Shown: in pieces, positions 1 to 7,190 of the stretch | Layout of the letters: every line of letters starts with the position of its first letter | Numbering within the stretch: the stretch's first letter is position 1 | Source: JBBRUG01 sp038247995 | GTDB lineage: Bacteria; Chloroflexota; Chloroflexia; Chloroflexales; Chloroflexaceae | Assembly (NCBI GenBank): GCA_038247995.1 | Contig: JBBRUG010000247.1 | Coordinates: 1 to 9,389 of the forward strand | Direction of reading: 5' to 3' | Length of the DNA stretch: 9,389 bases | Notes under the pieces: generated by a model | What the model was told of the DNA's origin: nothing | Databases searched by the model: none | The model's input: only the letters and a program-made list of their open reading frames with translations | Translations under genes and position numbers: made by a program

Positions 1-1
1 A

Positions 2-1351
2 TTGTTGTATTGGGACCAGGATCTAGTCGTACAGCCGGGCCTGGCCGAGTCGTATGAAACGCCCGACGAGCTGACGTATGTCTTCACATTGCGCTCCGGT
101 ATTCAGTTCCACAACGGCAAAGAACTCACTGCCGACGACGTGAAGTTCTCGATCGACTCGATCATGAGCCCGCCCGATGGCGGCAACAACCCGGGGGCAG
201 CCTTCTACGCAAACTTTGCGAGCGTAGAAGTGCTCGACCCACTGACAGTCCAGATCAAGACGACGAAAGTCGATCCGACGATCCCCGGCCTGTTCGCATG
301 GTCGCGCTACTCGTCGATCTTCCCGACGGGCATGCCCGACGAGATCAACCCGGCAGTGGAGGCGATCGGCACCGGCCCATTTCGGCTGGTGAGCTACACG
401 CCGAACTCGGAACTGGTGTATGAGAAGGTTGAAGGGCACTGGAGCGGCAATCAGCCGGGGGTTGATCAGTTGATCTACCGGATTATCCCCGACGAAGACG
501 CGCGGATTGCAGCGCTGCGCTCGGGCGATATCGACGGCGCCGACATTACCGCACTTGGCGCACGGCGGCTGGCGAACGAGCCGGATATCACCATCACCAG
601 TGGCCTGTATTCGCAGCCGAAGGTATTGCAATTTACCTTGAAGGGCGGCACACCCTGGGACGTCAAAGAGGTGCGCCAGGCAATCAATCTGGTGATCGAC
701 CGCCAGGAGTTGATCGACAAAGTGATGGAAGGCGAAGCGGTGCTGACCGGCCCGGTTGTTCCCGGTTATGGCGACTTCCCGCTCGCCGAGGAAGAACTGC
801 AGACCATCTATACGGTGGATGTTGAGCGCGCCCGGCAGCTCATGGCCGACGCCGGGTATGCCGACGGCTTCCAGGTAACGGCGATCGCCTTCAACACGCC
901 CACCTATTCAAACGACAACGCAGTGGTGGTGCAGGAGCAACTGAAGCAGATCAATATCGACATGCAGATCGAATTGGTCGAATTCGGCACATTTGCCCAA
1001 CGGGTCACCAGTGGCGAGTATGATTGGTGCTTCACCGGCCGCGGTATGCGCCCCGACGTAAGCGGCTACGTCAACGACTTCCGACGGCTGGGCATCGCCG
1101 AAACGGCCTGGTTCCCGGCGTGGGAAAATGCGGAACTGAACGCGGCCTACGATGCAGCGATGGCCACGCTCGATCAGGCCGAGCGACGCGAACTGATGGC
1201 GACGGTTCAGCGGATTGTGCTCGACGAAAACCCGCATATTTATCTCTATCAGGATATGCGCTTCTCGGCGGTACGCAATCGGGTGCAAGACTATTATGTT
1301 GCCTTCACCACCTTCCGCCCAGCCCTACGTGAGGCGAGTGTAACGCCCTAA
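2..1351 (+). CDS. ABC transporter substrate-binding protein, family 5 (5'-truncated by window edge)
   Basis: This is the extracytoplasmic solute-binding component of a peptide/nickel/opine/oligosaccharide-type ABC importer (SBP_bac_5). It captures the substrate outside the membrane and delivers it to the two permeases encoded next. The visible 449 residues carry the family signature around residues 13-51 (GLAESYE, then FTLRSGIQFHNGKELTADDV). They also show the GTGPFRLVSY motif near 123-132 and the DARIAALRSGDID segment near 166-178. Family members usually have about 500-550 residues with a lipoprotein or Sec signal, so roughly 60-100 N-terminal residues, including the signal peptide, lie before the window. 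The TTG at base 2 is therefore an internal Leu codon and not a start. The gene ends in TAA, 59 bases before the permease. The ligand cannot be deduced, because this family binds peptides, sugars and other solutes; the neighbouring genes favour a carbohydrate-derived or acylated compound. Confidence 0.93.
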   Translation: MLYWDQDLVVQPGLAESYETPDELTYVFTLRSGIQFHNGKELTADDVKFSIDSIMSPPDGGNNPGAAFYANFASVEVLDPLTVQIKTTKVDPTIPGLFAWSRYSSIFPTGMPDEINPAVEAIGTGPFRLVSYTPNSELVYEKVEGHWSGNQPGVDQLIYRIIPDEDARIAALRSGDIDGADITALGARRLANEPDITITSGLYSQPKVLQFTLKGGTPWDVKEVRQAINLVIDRQELIDKVMEGEAVLTGPVVPGYGDFPLAEEELQTIYTVDVERARQLMADAGYADGFQVTAIAFNTPTYSNDNAVVVQEQLKQINIDMQIELVEFGTFAQRVTSGEYDWCFTGRGMRPDVSGYVNDFRRLGIAETAWFPAWENAELNAAYDAAMATLDQAERRELMATVQRIVLDENPHIYLYQDMRFSAVRNRVQDYYVAFTTFRPALREASVTP

Positions 1352-1370
1352 AGCACTGAGCAATCCAATC

Positions 1371-1399
1371 GGTATCGGGCGACACCGTTGCCCGATACC
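1371..1399 (+). terminator. Perfect 10-bp hairpin between binding protein and permease (attenuator or mRNA 3'-end stabiliser)
   Basis: GGTATCGGGC (1371-1380) and GCCCGATACC (1390-1399) are exact reverse complements separated by 9 bases. The tail after the stem (CAACTTTTCT) is only moderately T-rich, so full termination is doubtful. Binding proteins are commonly made in excess of their permeases, and hairpins at this junction are known to do this (for example malE-malF). The same role is inferred here. The stem ends only 11 bases before the permease ATG. Confidence 0.6.
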
Positions 1400-1410
1400 C
1401 CAACTTTTCT

Positions 1411-2361
1411 ATGAGTCAATATCTGCTCAAACGGCTGGCGTTAGTCATCCCGACGCTGATCGGCACATCACTGATCGTCTTTTTTTTGCTCCGCCTGTTA
1501 CCGGGCGACATCGTCGACATTCTCTTCGGCGGTGATCCGCAGGTGAATGTGCAGACAATGGAGAAGATCCGCGAGAGCATGGGGCTGAACAAGCCGATTG
1601 TCGTGCAGTACGCCGAGTGGGCCGGGGGGTTGCTGCGCGGCGATGCCGGACTTTCGATGCGCACGGGCATTCCGGTGAGCGAGAGCATTGCGCGCAGTAT
1701 GCCGGTAACCCTCCAGCTTGGGATTATGGCGATCTTCCTGGCCTGCATTTTTGCGATCCCGCTGGGTGTGCTTTCGGCGGTGCGGCGGAATGGGATGAGC
1801 GATCTGATTACCCGCCTGATCGGGCTGGTTGGGCTTTCATTTCCGGCTTTCTGGCTGGCCACTATGTTCCTGCTGATCAGCTCGACGGTGTTTCGCTGGG
1901 TACCGCCGTTGCGCTGGGTTTCACCATTTGAGGATTTTGGGCAGAATATGCAGATTATGATCGTACCGTCGATTCTGCTGGCCTTGCAGCCGATGGCGAT
2001 CATTATGCGTATGACCCGCGCCTCGATGCTTGAAGTGTTGGGCCAGGATTATATTCGTACCGCGTATGCCAAAGGCTTGCGCGAGCGTTTTGTGCTGTCG
2101 CGGCACGCACTCCAGAATGCGTTCATCCCGGTACTCACCGTAATTGGGGTGCAATTTGGCGTGTTGCTGGGCGGATCGGTGATCATCGAGCAAATCTTCT
2201 CGCTGCCCGGCGTGGCCTTCTTTTTGCTGAGCGGAATCTATAACCGCGATTATCCCGTTGTGCAAAGTACCGTGCTGTTTCTCTCGTTTCTGTTCATTCT
2301 GGTCAACCTGGCTGTAGACGTTCTCTATGGGTATGTTGACCCGCGGATTCGCCATGCTTAG
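1411..2361 (+). CDS. ABC transporter permease, DppB/OppB type
   Basis: This is the first inner-membrane permease subunit of the family 5 importer; it forms the translocation pore with the next gene product. The 316 residues match the usual family length. The N-terminus (MSQYLLKRLALVIPTLIGTS) is typical of DppB/OppB proteins. Hydrophobic segments lie near residues 9-30, 100-121, 135-156, 183-203, 240-260 and 285-305, consistent with six membrane spans. The EAA loop that contacts the ATPase is visible around 208-223 (EVLGQDYIRTAYAKGL), and the C-terminus ends with the common YGYVDPRIR motif. No Shine-Dalgarno sequence precedes the ATG; a hairpin occupies the space where one is expected. The gene overlaps the next permease by 8 bases. 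A run of eight T at 1480-1487 lies in the first membrane segment. The family assignment is firm, but the substrate is unknown. Confidence 0.95.
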   Translation: MSQYLLKRLALVIPTLIGTSLIVFFLLRLLPGDIVDILFGGDPQVNVQTMEKIRESMGLNKPIVVQYAEWAGGLLRGDAGLSMRTGIPVSESIARSMPVTLQLGIMAIFLACIFAIPLGVLSAVRRNGMSDLITRLIGLVGLSFPAFWLATMFLLISSTVFRWVPPLRWVSPFEDFGQNMQIMIVPSILLALQPMAIIMRMTRASMLEVLGQDYIRTAYAKGLRERFVLSRHALQNAFIPVLTVIGVQFGVLLGGSVIIEQIFSLPGVAFFLLSGIYNRDYPVVQSTVLFLSFLFILVNLAVDVLYGYVDPRIRHA

Positions 2362-3250
2362 TCCCTCGGCAGCTTCAGACGCAGCGGCAGGAACGCTGAA
2401 CATCCCGCGGCGGCGCCGTTCGGCCTTCCTGGCCTCGATGCGGCGCAACCCGCTCGGCATTGCCGGGCTGGTGATTATTGCATTCGTGGCTTTGGTAGCG
2501 CTATTCGCCCCGATCATCAGCCCATACGGGCCGACCGAACAGGTGACGAGCCGCCTATTGGAACCAAGCAGCGACCATCTTCTCGGCACCGATGAATTTG
2601 GCCGCGATATCTTCTCGCGGGTGCTTTATGGCTCGCGGATCTCGCTCTATGTGGGTCTGGTTTCCGTGAGCCTGGCCTTGGCGGTGGGCGGCAGCGTGGG
2701 CATGATTGCGGGTTATTTCGGCGGGCGGGTCGATAACCTGTTGATGCGCTTTGTCGACATTCTCTTTGCCATTCCGAGCCTGGTGCTGGCAATCGTGATC
2801 GCCGGCCTGCTTGGACCGAACCTGACCAATGCGATGATCGCGATCGGGATCGTCTATGCGCCGATCTATGCGCGCCTGGTGCGCGGCGAAGTGCTGGCGG
2901 TGCGCAATCATCAGTACATCGAGTCGGCGCGGGCGACCGGCGTGGGCGACCTCGGGATGATCACGCGGCATATTTTGCCGAATATCATGGCGCCGCTGAT
3001 TGTGCAAACGACACTGCTGCTCTCGACGGCGATTCTGGCCGAAGCAGCGCTGAGCTTCCTGGGGTTGGGCACGCAGCCACCGGAGCCATCGTGGGGCACC
3101 ATGCTCGGCAGCGGCCGGCGCTATATGGAACTGACGCCTTGGGTGGCGATTGCGCCGGGCATTGCAATTGTGATCACCGTGCTGGGCTTCAATCTGCTGG
3201 GCGACGGGCTGCGCGACGCACTCGATCCACGCTTGCGGGGGAGTGAATAA
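2354..3250 (+). CDS. ABC transporter permease, DppC/OppC type
   Basis: This is the second permease subunit, the partner of the upstream DppB-like protein. From the ATG at 2354 it has 298 residues. A charged N-terminal tail (RRRRSAF) leads into a first membrane segment near 34-55. The conserved family block follows around 76-98 (LLGTDEFGRDIFSRVLYGSR), then five further hydrophobic stretches. The EAA loop is near 180-210 (ESARATGVGD inside it), and the C-terminus DGLRDALDPRLRG is typical. The in-frame ATGs at 2327 and 2333 would add seven to nine residues and overlap the upstream gene more. I prefer 2354, which leaves an 8-base overlap and suggests translational coupling, but no clear Shine-Dalgarno sequence decides it. 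No DppD/DppF ATPase genes follow; enzyme genes follow instead. Confidence 0.94.
   Translation: MLSPSAASDAAAGTLNIPRRRRSAFLASMRRNPLGIAGLVIIAFVALVALFAPIISPYGPTEQVTSRLLEPSSDHLLGTDEFGRDIFSRVLYGSRISLYVGLVSVSLALAVGGSVGMIAGYFGGRVDNLLMRFVDILFAIPSLVLAIVIAGLLGPNLTNAMIAIGIVYAPIYARLVRGEVLAVRNHQYIESARATGVGDLGMITRHILPNIMAPLIVQTTLLLSTAILAEAALSFLGLGTQPPEPSWGTMLGSGRRYMELTPWVAIAPGIAIVITVLGFNLLGDGLRDALDPRLRGSE
3237..3243 (+). promoter_or_regulatory. Ribosome binding site deciding the deacylase start
   Basis: GGGGGAG lies inside the last codons of the dppC-like gene, with its GGAG core 8 bases before the ATG at 3252. The GTG at 3243 overlaps this site and so cannot use it. This supports 3252 as the start. Confidence 0.7.
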
Positions 3251-3251
3251 T

Positions 3252-4271
3252 ATGCTTGCGCCGCAGCTTGTCCACGACCATGGGTCGATCGATTTTGCGC
3301 GCCCAGGGAAGCATTTGTACGAGGTGGCGTTTCATTACGACGGCGAGTGGGGCAATGCCCTGGTGCCGGTCGCGGTGATCAACGGCGCTGCCGGGCCGGG
3401 GCGTTGTGTCGTGGCCTTTGGCGGCACCCACGGCGACGAGTACGAAGGCCAGGTGGCCGTCTGGCGGCTCATGCACGATCTCGATCCGGCGGAACTGGCG
3501 GGGCGGGTGATCTTGCTGCCGCGCCTGAATACGCCGGCGTGTATTTCCGGTACGCGGGCCTCGCCCAAGGACGGCGTCAACATGAACCGGGCCTTCCCCG
3601 GCAACCCACGCGGCACGCTCACGAGCCGCATTGCCCACTTTGTCACCACGGCGATCTTTCCCCAGGTGGATGTTGTGCTCGACATTCACGCCGCCGGGCG
3701 CGGCGGGATGGAGTTTGCGCTTTGCAGTTCATTTCACGAAGTGGCCGACCCGGCCCAGCAGGCCGAGATGGCGCGCGTCGCTGCGCTGTTTGATACGCCG
3801 TTCGTGATGATCTATTCCAGCGCGATGGCCGCGGGGTTGCTCACCGATCAGGCTGAGGCGCTGGGCAAAATCACCATTGGCGGCGAATTCGGCCATTCGG
3901 GCGGCGTGCTGCGCCAGGGCGTGGCGCATGCCTACCACGGAAGCTTAAATGTCCTACGCTACTACGACATATTGCCGGGCGCGGTTCAGCCGGTCGATGC
4001 GGAGCGTGGCCAGCCCCCCCGTATTGTGGCGGCCACCCGCCTCGACGACTATATCCCTGCGCCGATTTCGGGCGTCTTTGAGCCGTGTTTGCCGGTTGGA
4101 GCAGCCGTGCAGGCCGGCGAATTGGTGGGCCGACTCTACGATTTTGAACGGGTCGGCGCCACGCCGATCGCGGTACGTGCGCCGCGCAACGGCTACATTT
4201 TGATGCAGCCCTTCGGCGCACCGACGCGCAAAGGCGACACGATGCTCGTGATCGCCGAGGAGGTAGCCTGA
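3252..4271 (+). CDS. M14-type zinc deacylase, succinylglutamate desuccinylase/aspartoacylase family (DoeB-like)
   Basis: This is a cytoplasmic zinc amidohydrolase of the AstE/AspA family, which removes an acyl group from an N-acyl amino acid or similar amide. The 339 residues show the zinc ligands His60 and Glu63 (GGTHGDEYEG) and His146 (DIHAAG). The substrate-binding Asn/Arg pair lies in GVNMNRAFPG (108-117), and the probable catalytic Glu212 lies in GGEFGHSGG. A C-terminal beta-barrel like a lipoyl domain spans about 268-336 (PISGVFEP to KGDTMLVI). The wording of these motifs (HGDEYEG, GTRxSPxDGxNMNR, VxDIH) resembles, from memory, N-acetyl-diaminobutyrate deacetylase DoeB of ectoine breakdown more than AstE. 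No other ectoine gene is nearby, so I do not assign that substrate. The start at 3252 has a good Shine-Dalgarno sequence; GTG 3243 would add three residues. The stop overlaps the next ATG by one base (TGATG). Confidence 0.88.
   Translation: MLAPQLVHDHGSIDFARPGKHLYEVAFHYDGEWGNALVPVAVINGAAGPGRCVVAFGGTHGDEYEGQVAVWRLMHDLDPAELAGRVILLPRLNTPACISGTRASPKDGVNMNRAFPGNPRGTLTSRIAHFVTTAIFPQVDVVLDIHAAGRGGMEFALCSSFHEVADPAQQAEMARVAALFDTPFVMIYSSAMAAGLLTDQAEALGKITIGGEFGHSGGVLRQGVAHAYHGSLNVLRYYDILPGAVQPVDAERGQPPRIVAATRLDDYIPAPISGVFEPCLPVGAAVQAGELVGRLYDFERVGATPIAVRAPRNGYILMQPFGAPTRKGDTMLVIAEEVA
4257..4264 (+). promoter_or_regulatory. Strong ribosome binding site for the dehydrogenase
   Basis: GAGGAGGT, near-perfect anti-16S complement, ends 6 bases before the ATG at 4271. 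It is the best Shine-Dalgarno sequence in the operon. Together with the stop/start overlap it fixes the start of the dehydrogenase. Confidence 0.75.
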
Positions 4272-5299
4272 TGCGGGCACTGGTTTGGGAAGCACCGCGA
4301 ACAATGGCCATGCGCGAGCAGGAGCCGCCGACGCCGGCGCCCGATGAGGCGCTGATTCAGGTGAGCTACGCCGGGATTTGCGGCTCGGAACTTGGCGCGT
4401 ACCTCGGCCATAATGCCCTGCGCGTGCCGCCGCTGATCATGGGCCACGAGTTCGCCGGCACGGTGGCCGCGTTGGGTCATGCGGCAGCCGAGTTGAATCC
4501 GAGCCTGCGGGTCGGCCAGGCTGTAACGGTAAACCCGCTTTCGGCGTGCGGCACATGCAACTATTGCCAGCGCGGCGATAGCCACCTGTGTGCGCAGCGC
4601 AAGCTGATCGGCGCGCACCGGCCCGGCGCCTACGCCGAGTATGTCGTTGCGCCGGCGGCAACCGTGATCGTGCTGCCCGCCGGACTGACGCCGCGTAACG
4701 GCGCATTGGCCGAGCCAGTCGGTGTAGCGGTGCGGATCGGCGTGCTGGCGGGAACGGTTGCGGATGAGGCGGTACTGATCGCCGGCGCGGGGCCGATCGG
4801 GTTACTGGCCTTGCAGGTGTTGCGCCGGTTGGGCGCCGGCCCGGTATTCATCAGCGATCGCGAGCCGGAGCGGCTGGCGATGGCGGCGGAACTTGGCGGC
4901 CACCCGATCGATGTAAGCCGGGAAGATGCGCTCCAGGTTATCCGCGACGCAACCGGCGGCATCGGCGTGGCGGCCTCGATTGACGCAGTGGGTGTGACGA
5001 GCGCCCGAGCCACCTGTGTCGCTGCCACGCGACCGGGCGGCACGCTGGTACTGAGCGGCCTGCACGAAGAGACCGGCCCGATGCCGGTGGCCGACATTAT
5101 TCGGCGTGAACTGGTGTTACGCGGTAGTTTTGCCTACAGCCCTGCCGACTTCCTGACCGCAGTTGATCTACTGGCGCAGGGGGCAATCCGGCTCGATCCG
5201 TGGATTGTCGAGGCCGACCTGAGCGAAGGCGGGCCGTGGTTCGAGCGTTTGATTGCGGCGCCGGGCGGCGTGGCAAAGGTGTTGTTACGACCGGAATGA
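4271..5299 (+). CDS. Zinc-dependent medium-chain alcohol/polyol dehydrogenase (MDR superfamily)
   Basis: This enzyme oxidises a secondary alcohol, polyol or sugar hydroxyl with NAD(P). The 342 residues fit the sorbitol/threonine dehydrogenase group. Catalytic zinc ligands are visible: Cys37 (GICGSE), His59-Glu60 (MGHEF) and Glu148 (AEPVGVAVR). All four structural-zinc cysteines are present: Cys93, Cys96, Cys99 and Cys107. The nucleotide-binding fold has GAGPIG at 172-177, and an acidic residue (Asp196 in ISDREPER) ends the second strand, which favours NAD over NADP. The start overlaps the upstream stop by one base, implying coupled translation with the deacylase. Next to a sugar-acid dehydratase, a role in oxidising a sugar or sugar derivative is plausible. 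A threonine- or polyol-type substrate cannot be excluded. The final codons lie within the first copy of a 24-bp direct repeat. Confidence 0.93.
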   Translation: MRALVWEAPRTMAMREQEPPTPAPDEALIQVSYAGICGSELGAYLGHNALRVPPLIMGHEFAGTVAALGHAAAELNPSLRVGQAVTVNPLSACGTCNYCQRGDSHLCAQRKLIGAHRPGAYAEYVVAPAATVIVLPAGLTPRNGALAEPVGVAVRIGVLAGTVADEAVLIAGAGPIGLLALQVLRRLGAGPVFISDREPERLAMAAELGGHPIDVSREDALQVIRDATGGIGVAASIDAVGVTSARATCVAATRPGGTLVLSGLHEETGPMPVADIIRRELVLRGSFAYSPADFLTAVDLLAQGAIRLDPWIVEADLSEGGPWFERLIAAPGGVAKVLLRPE

Positions 5300-5388
5300 T
5301 CCGCAGATTGCGCAGATGACGCAGATTGTACAGGGCGGAATGATCCGCAGATTGCGCAGGGAATCATAGTGATATCCAAATTGCGCAG
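5292..5388. repeat. CGCAGATTG-type 9-mer repeat cluster and 24-bp direct repeat
   Basis: An identical 24-bp sequence beginning CGGAATGATCC occurs at 5292-5315 and 5336-5359. Inside and between the copies are 9-base units: CGCAGATTG (5302-5310), CGCAGATGA (5311-5319), CGCAGATTG (5320-5328) and CGCAGATTG (5347-5355). ATTGCGCAG recurs a third time at 5380-5388, already inside the dehydratase gene. The first copy includes the dehydrogenase stop codon. The second copy runs into AGGGA (5358-5362), the likely ribosome binding site of the dehydratase. Confidence 0.85.
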
Positions 5389-7099
5389 TGCCGAGTGGTT
5401 CGAAGGGCGCGATGAGATCGGCCCGCAGAGCCGGGCTGTTTTGCGCTCATTGGGCTGGTCAGAGGCATTTTTTCGCGGCAAGCCGGTGATCGGGATTGCC
5501 AACTCGTGGAGTGAACTGAACAATTGTAGCCTGAACCTGCCGGCGCTGGCGGCAGCAGTAAAGCGCGGCGTGATCGCGGCAGGCGGCATTCCGCTTGAGT
5601 TTAACACGATCGCGCTGGGCGAAGAGTTGATGAAACCAAGCGCAATGCTCTACCGCAACTTGCTGGCGATGGAGCTTGAAGAGACGTTGCGCAGCCATCC
5701 GATCGATGGCGTGGTGCTGCTTGGCAATTGCGACAAAACAATCCCCGCCCAACTCATGGCGGCGGCAAGTGCGAACCTGCCGGCGATCCAGGTTTGCGCC
5801 GGCCCGAAAACGGCAGGCCAATGGCGCGGCCAGCCGGTGGGGTCGGGCACGGCGCTCTGGAAATACCTGGACGAGTATCGGGCCGGGCGGCTTAGCGCCG
5901 AAGATTGGCGTAGCCTAGAGGCGTGCTACTCGTGTAGCGTGGGTACGTGCAACACCGTGGGTACAGCTTCAACAATGGCGCTGATCGCCGAGGCGTTGGG
6001 GATGTCGTTGCCGGGGAGCGCTACCCTCGACGCCAACGACACCCGGCGCATGGCTTCGGCCGAGGAGAGCGGCGCGCGCGCGGTGGAACTGGTGCGCAAC
6101 GATCTGCGCCCACGCCGGATCATGACCCGCGCAGCCTTTCTGAATGCGCTGCGCGTCTATACCGCGATTGGCGGCTCAACCAATGCGGTGATCCATTTGC
6201 TGGCGATCGCCGGACGGTTGCGCGTGCCGCTAAGCCTGGACGATTTTGACACGATTGCCGCTGAGACGCCGGTACTGCTCGATGTGCAACCGGCAGGGCG
6301 CGGGCTCATGGCCGACTTCGACGCCGCCGGTGGCTTGCCGGCGCTGCTGGTTGAGTTGCGCGAACAGCTTGATCTGACGGCAATGACGGTAACTGGAAAA
6401 GTGTTTGGCGAGTATATTCCGGCCCGCCGCAGCGGCGGCACCGAGGTAATACGCACACCCGACGCGCCGATCCTGCCAACCGGCGGGTTGGCGGTGCTAC
6501 GCGGCAACCTGGCGCCCCGCGGGGCGATTATCCGTGCGGTTACTGCCTCGCCGCACCTGCTCAACCATCGCGGGCCGGCGCTGGTGTTTGCAGATTATCA
6601 TGATCTGCTGGCGCGCATCGATGATCCCGATTTGCCGGTAACGGCGGCCAGTGTGCTCGTTTTGCGCAATGCCGGGGCGGTAGGCGTGCCGGGCCTACCT
6701 GAATGGGGTTCAATCCCGGTGCCGCGCAAACTGCTCCTCGAAGGGATCACCGACGTAGTACGCATAAGCGACTCGCGGATGAGCGGTACAAGCGCCGGCA
6801 CGATCGTGCTGCACATCACCCCCGAAGCGGCGGTGGGTGGGCCGCTGGCCCTGGTGCGTGATGGCGACCTGATCGAACTGGACGTGGCGGGACGGGCACT
6901 GCGCCTGCTAGTGGACGATGCCGAACTGGCGCGCCGGCAGGCAACCTGGACGCCGCCTACGCCACGCCACACCCGTGGTTACCCGCGCCTGTATGCTGAA
7001 CATGTGCTGCAACCCGACGAAGGCTGTGATTTCGATTTCCTGCGCCCACAAAACGACGCCGACCTGGAGCTTGTGCCGCCGGTGGTGGGACGATCGTAG
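5369..7099 (+). CDS. IlvD/Edd-family dehydratase, sugar-acid (aldonate) type
   Basis: This is an iron-sulfur dehydratase that removes water from a 2,3-dihydroxy acid to give a 2-keto-3-deoxy acid. The 576 residues fit L-arabinonate/D-xylonate-type dehydratases. The three cluster cysteines are Cys53 (ELNNCSLN), Cys121 (GNCDKT) and Cys194 (SVGTCNTVGTAS). Asp122-Lys123 next to the second cysteine match the magnesium-binding, carbamylated-lysine position. The C-terminal IlvD/Edd signature is DSRMSGTSAG (468-477), with a likely catalytic Ser in MSGT. The segment MLYRNLLAMELEETLRSHP (93-111) is typical of the aldonate branch and not of dihydroxyacid dehydratase, so branched-chain amino acid synthesis is unlikely. 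The GTG start is preceded by AGGGA six bases away; the conserved N-terminal KLRS begins at residue 4, so little room exists for another start. It is 69 bases behind the dehydrogenase and probably closes the operon. The exact sugar acid is unknown. Confidence 0.9.
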   Translation: MISKLRSAEWFEGRDEIGPQSRAVLRSLGWSEAFFRGKPVIGIANSWSELNNCSLNLPALAAAVKRGVIAAGGIPLEFNTIALGEELMKPSAMLYRNLLAMELEETLRSHPIDGVVLLGNCDKTIPAQLMAAASANLPAIQVCAGPKTAGQWRGQPVGSGTALWKYLDEYRAGRLSAEDWRSLEACYSCSVGTCNTVGTASTMALIAEALGMSLPGSATLDANDTRRMASAEESGARAVELVRNDLRPRRIMTRAAFLNALRVYTAIGGSTNAVIHLLAIAGRLRVPLSLDDFDTIAAETPVLLDVQPAGRGLMADFDAAGGLPALLVELREQLDLTAMTVTGKVFGEYIPARRSGGTEVIRTPDAPILPTGGLAVLRGNLAPRGAIIRAVTASPHLLNHRGPALVFADYHDLLARIDDPDLPVTAASVLVLRNAGAVGVPGLPEWGSIPVPRKLLLEGITDVVRISDSRMSGTSAGTIVLHITPEAAVGGPLALVRDGDLIELDVAGRALRLLVDDAELARRQATWTPPTPRHTRGYPRLYAEHVLQPDEGCDFDFLRPQNDADLELVPPVVGRS

Positions 7100-7123
7100 A
7101 GGCAGGCGGATTGGCGAACACCA

Positions 7124-7148
7124 AGCGCATTGAGCGAACCGATGCGCT
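7124..7148. repeat. Inverted repeat AGCGCAT-N11-ATGCGCT, possible operator
   Basis: AGCGCAT (7124-7130) and ATGCGCT (7142-7148) are exact reverse complements 11 bases apart. No T-tract follows, so it does not look like an intrinsic terminator for the dehydratase. Its right arm runs into the TATACT box of the putative Uma2 promoter, a position that would suit a repressor site. Related sequences recur downstream of the Uma2 gene. Confidence 0.5.
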
Positions 7149-7153
7149 ATACT
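7148..7153 (+). promoter_or_regulatory. Possible -10 box for the Uma2 gene
   Basis: TATACT lies 37 bases before the ATG at 7191 in an otherwise GC-rich spacer. No convincing -35 hexamer is found at the proper distance (7125-7130 reads GCGCAT), so the promoter call is weak. A small inverted repeat CTACC-N5-GGTAG (7152-7166) overlaps its downstream side. Confidence 0.35.
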
Positions 7154-7190
7154 ACCCGTATGGTAGCGACGCCAACGGGAGGTTCACACA

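Noticed and set aside
23..631. Minus-strand open frame opposite the binding protein gene
   Set aside because: It overlaps a frame with clear family 5 binding-protein signatures, has no ribosome site that I can see, and its product is rich in Arg/His as expected of a shadow frame.
3243..4271. GTG start at 3243 for the deacylase
   Set aside because: The GGGGGAG site at 3237-3243 overlaps that codon but is ideally spaced for the ATG at 3252.
5292..5359. CRISPR-like direct repeat
   Set aside because: There are only two 24-bp copies with one 20-base gap that itself contains the same 9-mer; no regular array of spacers and no cas gene.
5369..7099. Dihydroxyacid dehydratase (ilvD) of branched-chain amino acid synthesis
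   Set aside because: The segment around residues 93-123 reads like aldonate dehydratases, the operon has no ilv genes, and it is coupled to a transporter and dehydrogenase.
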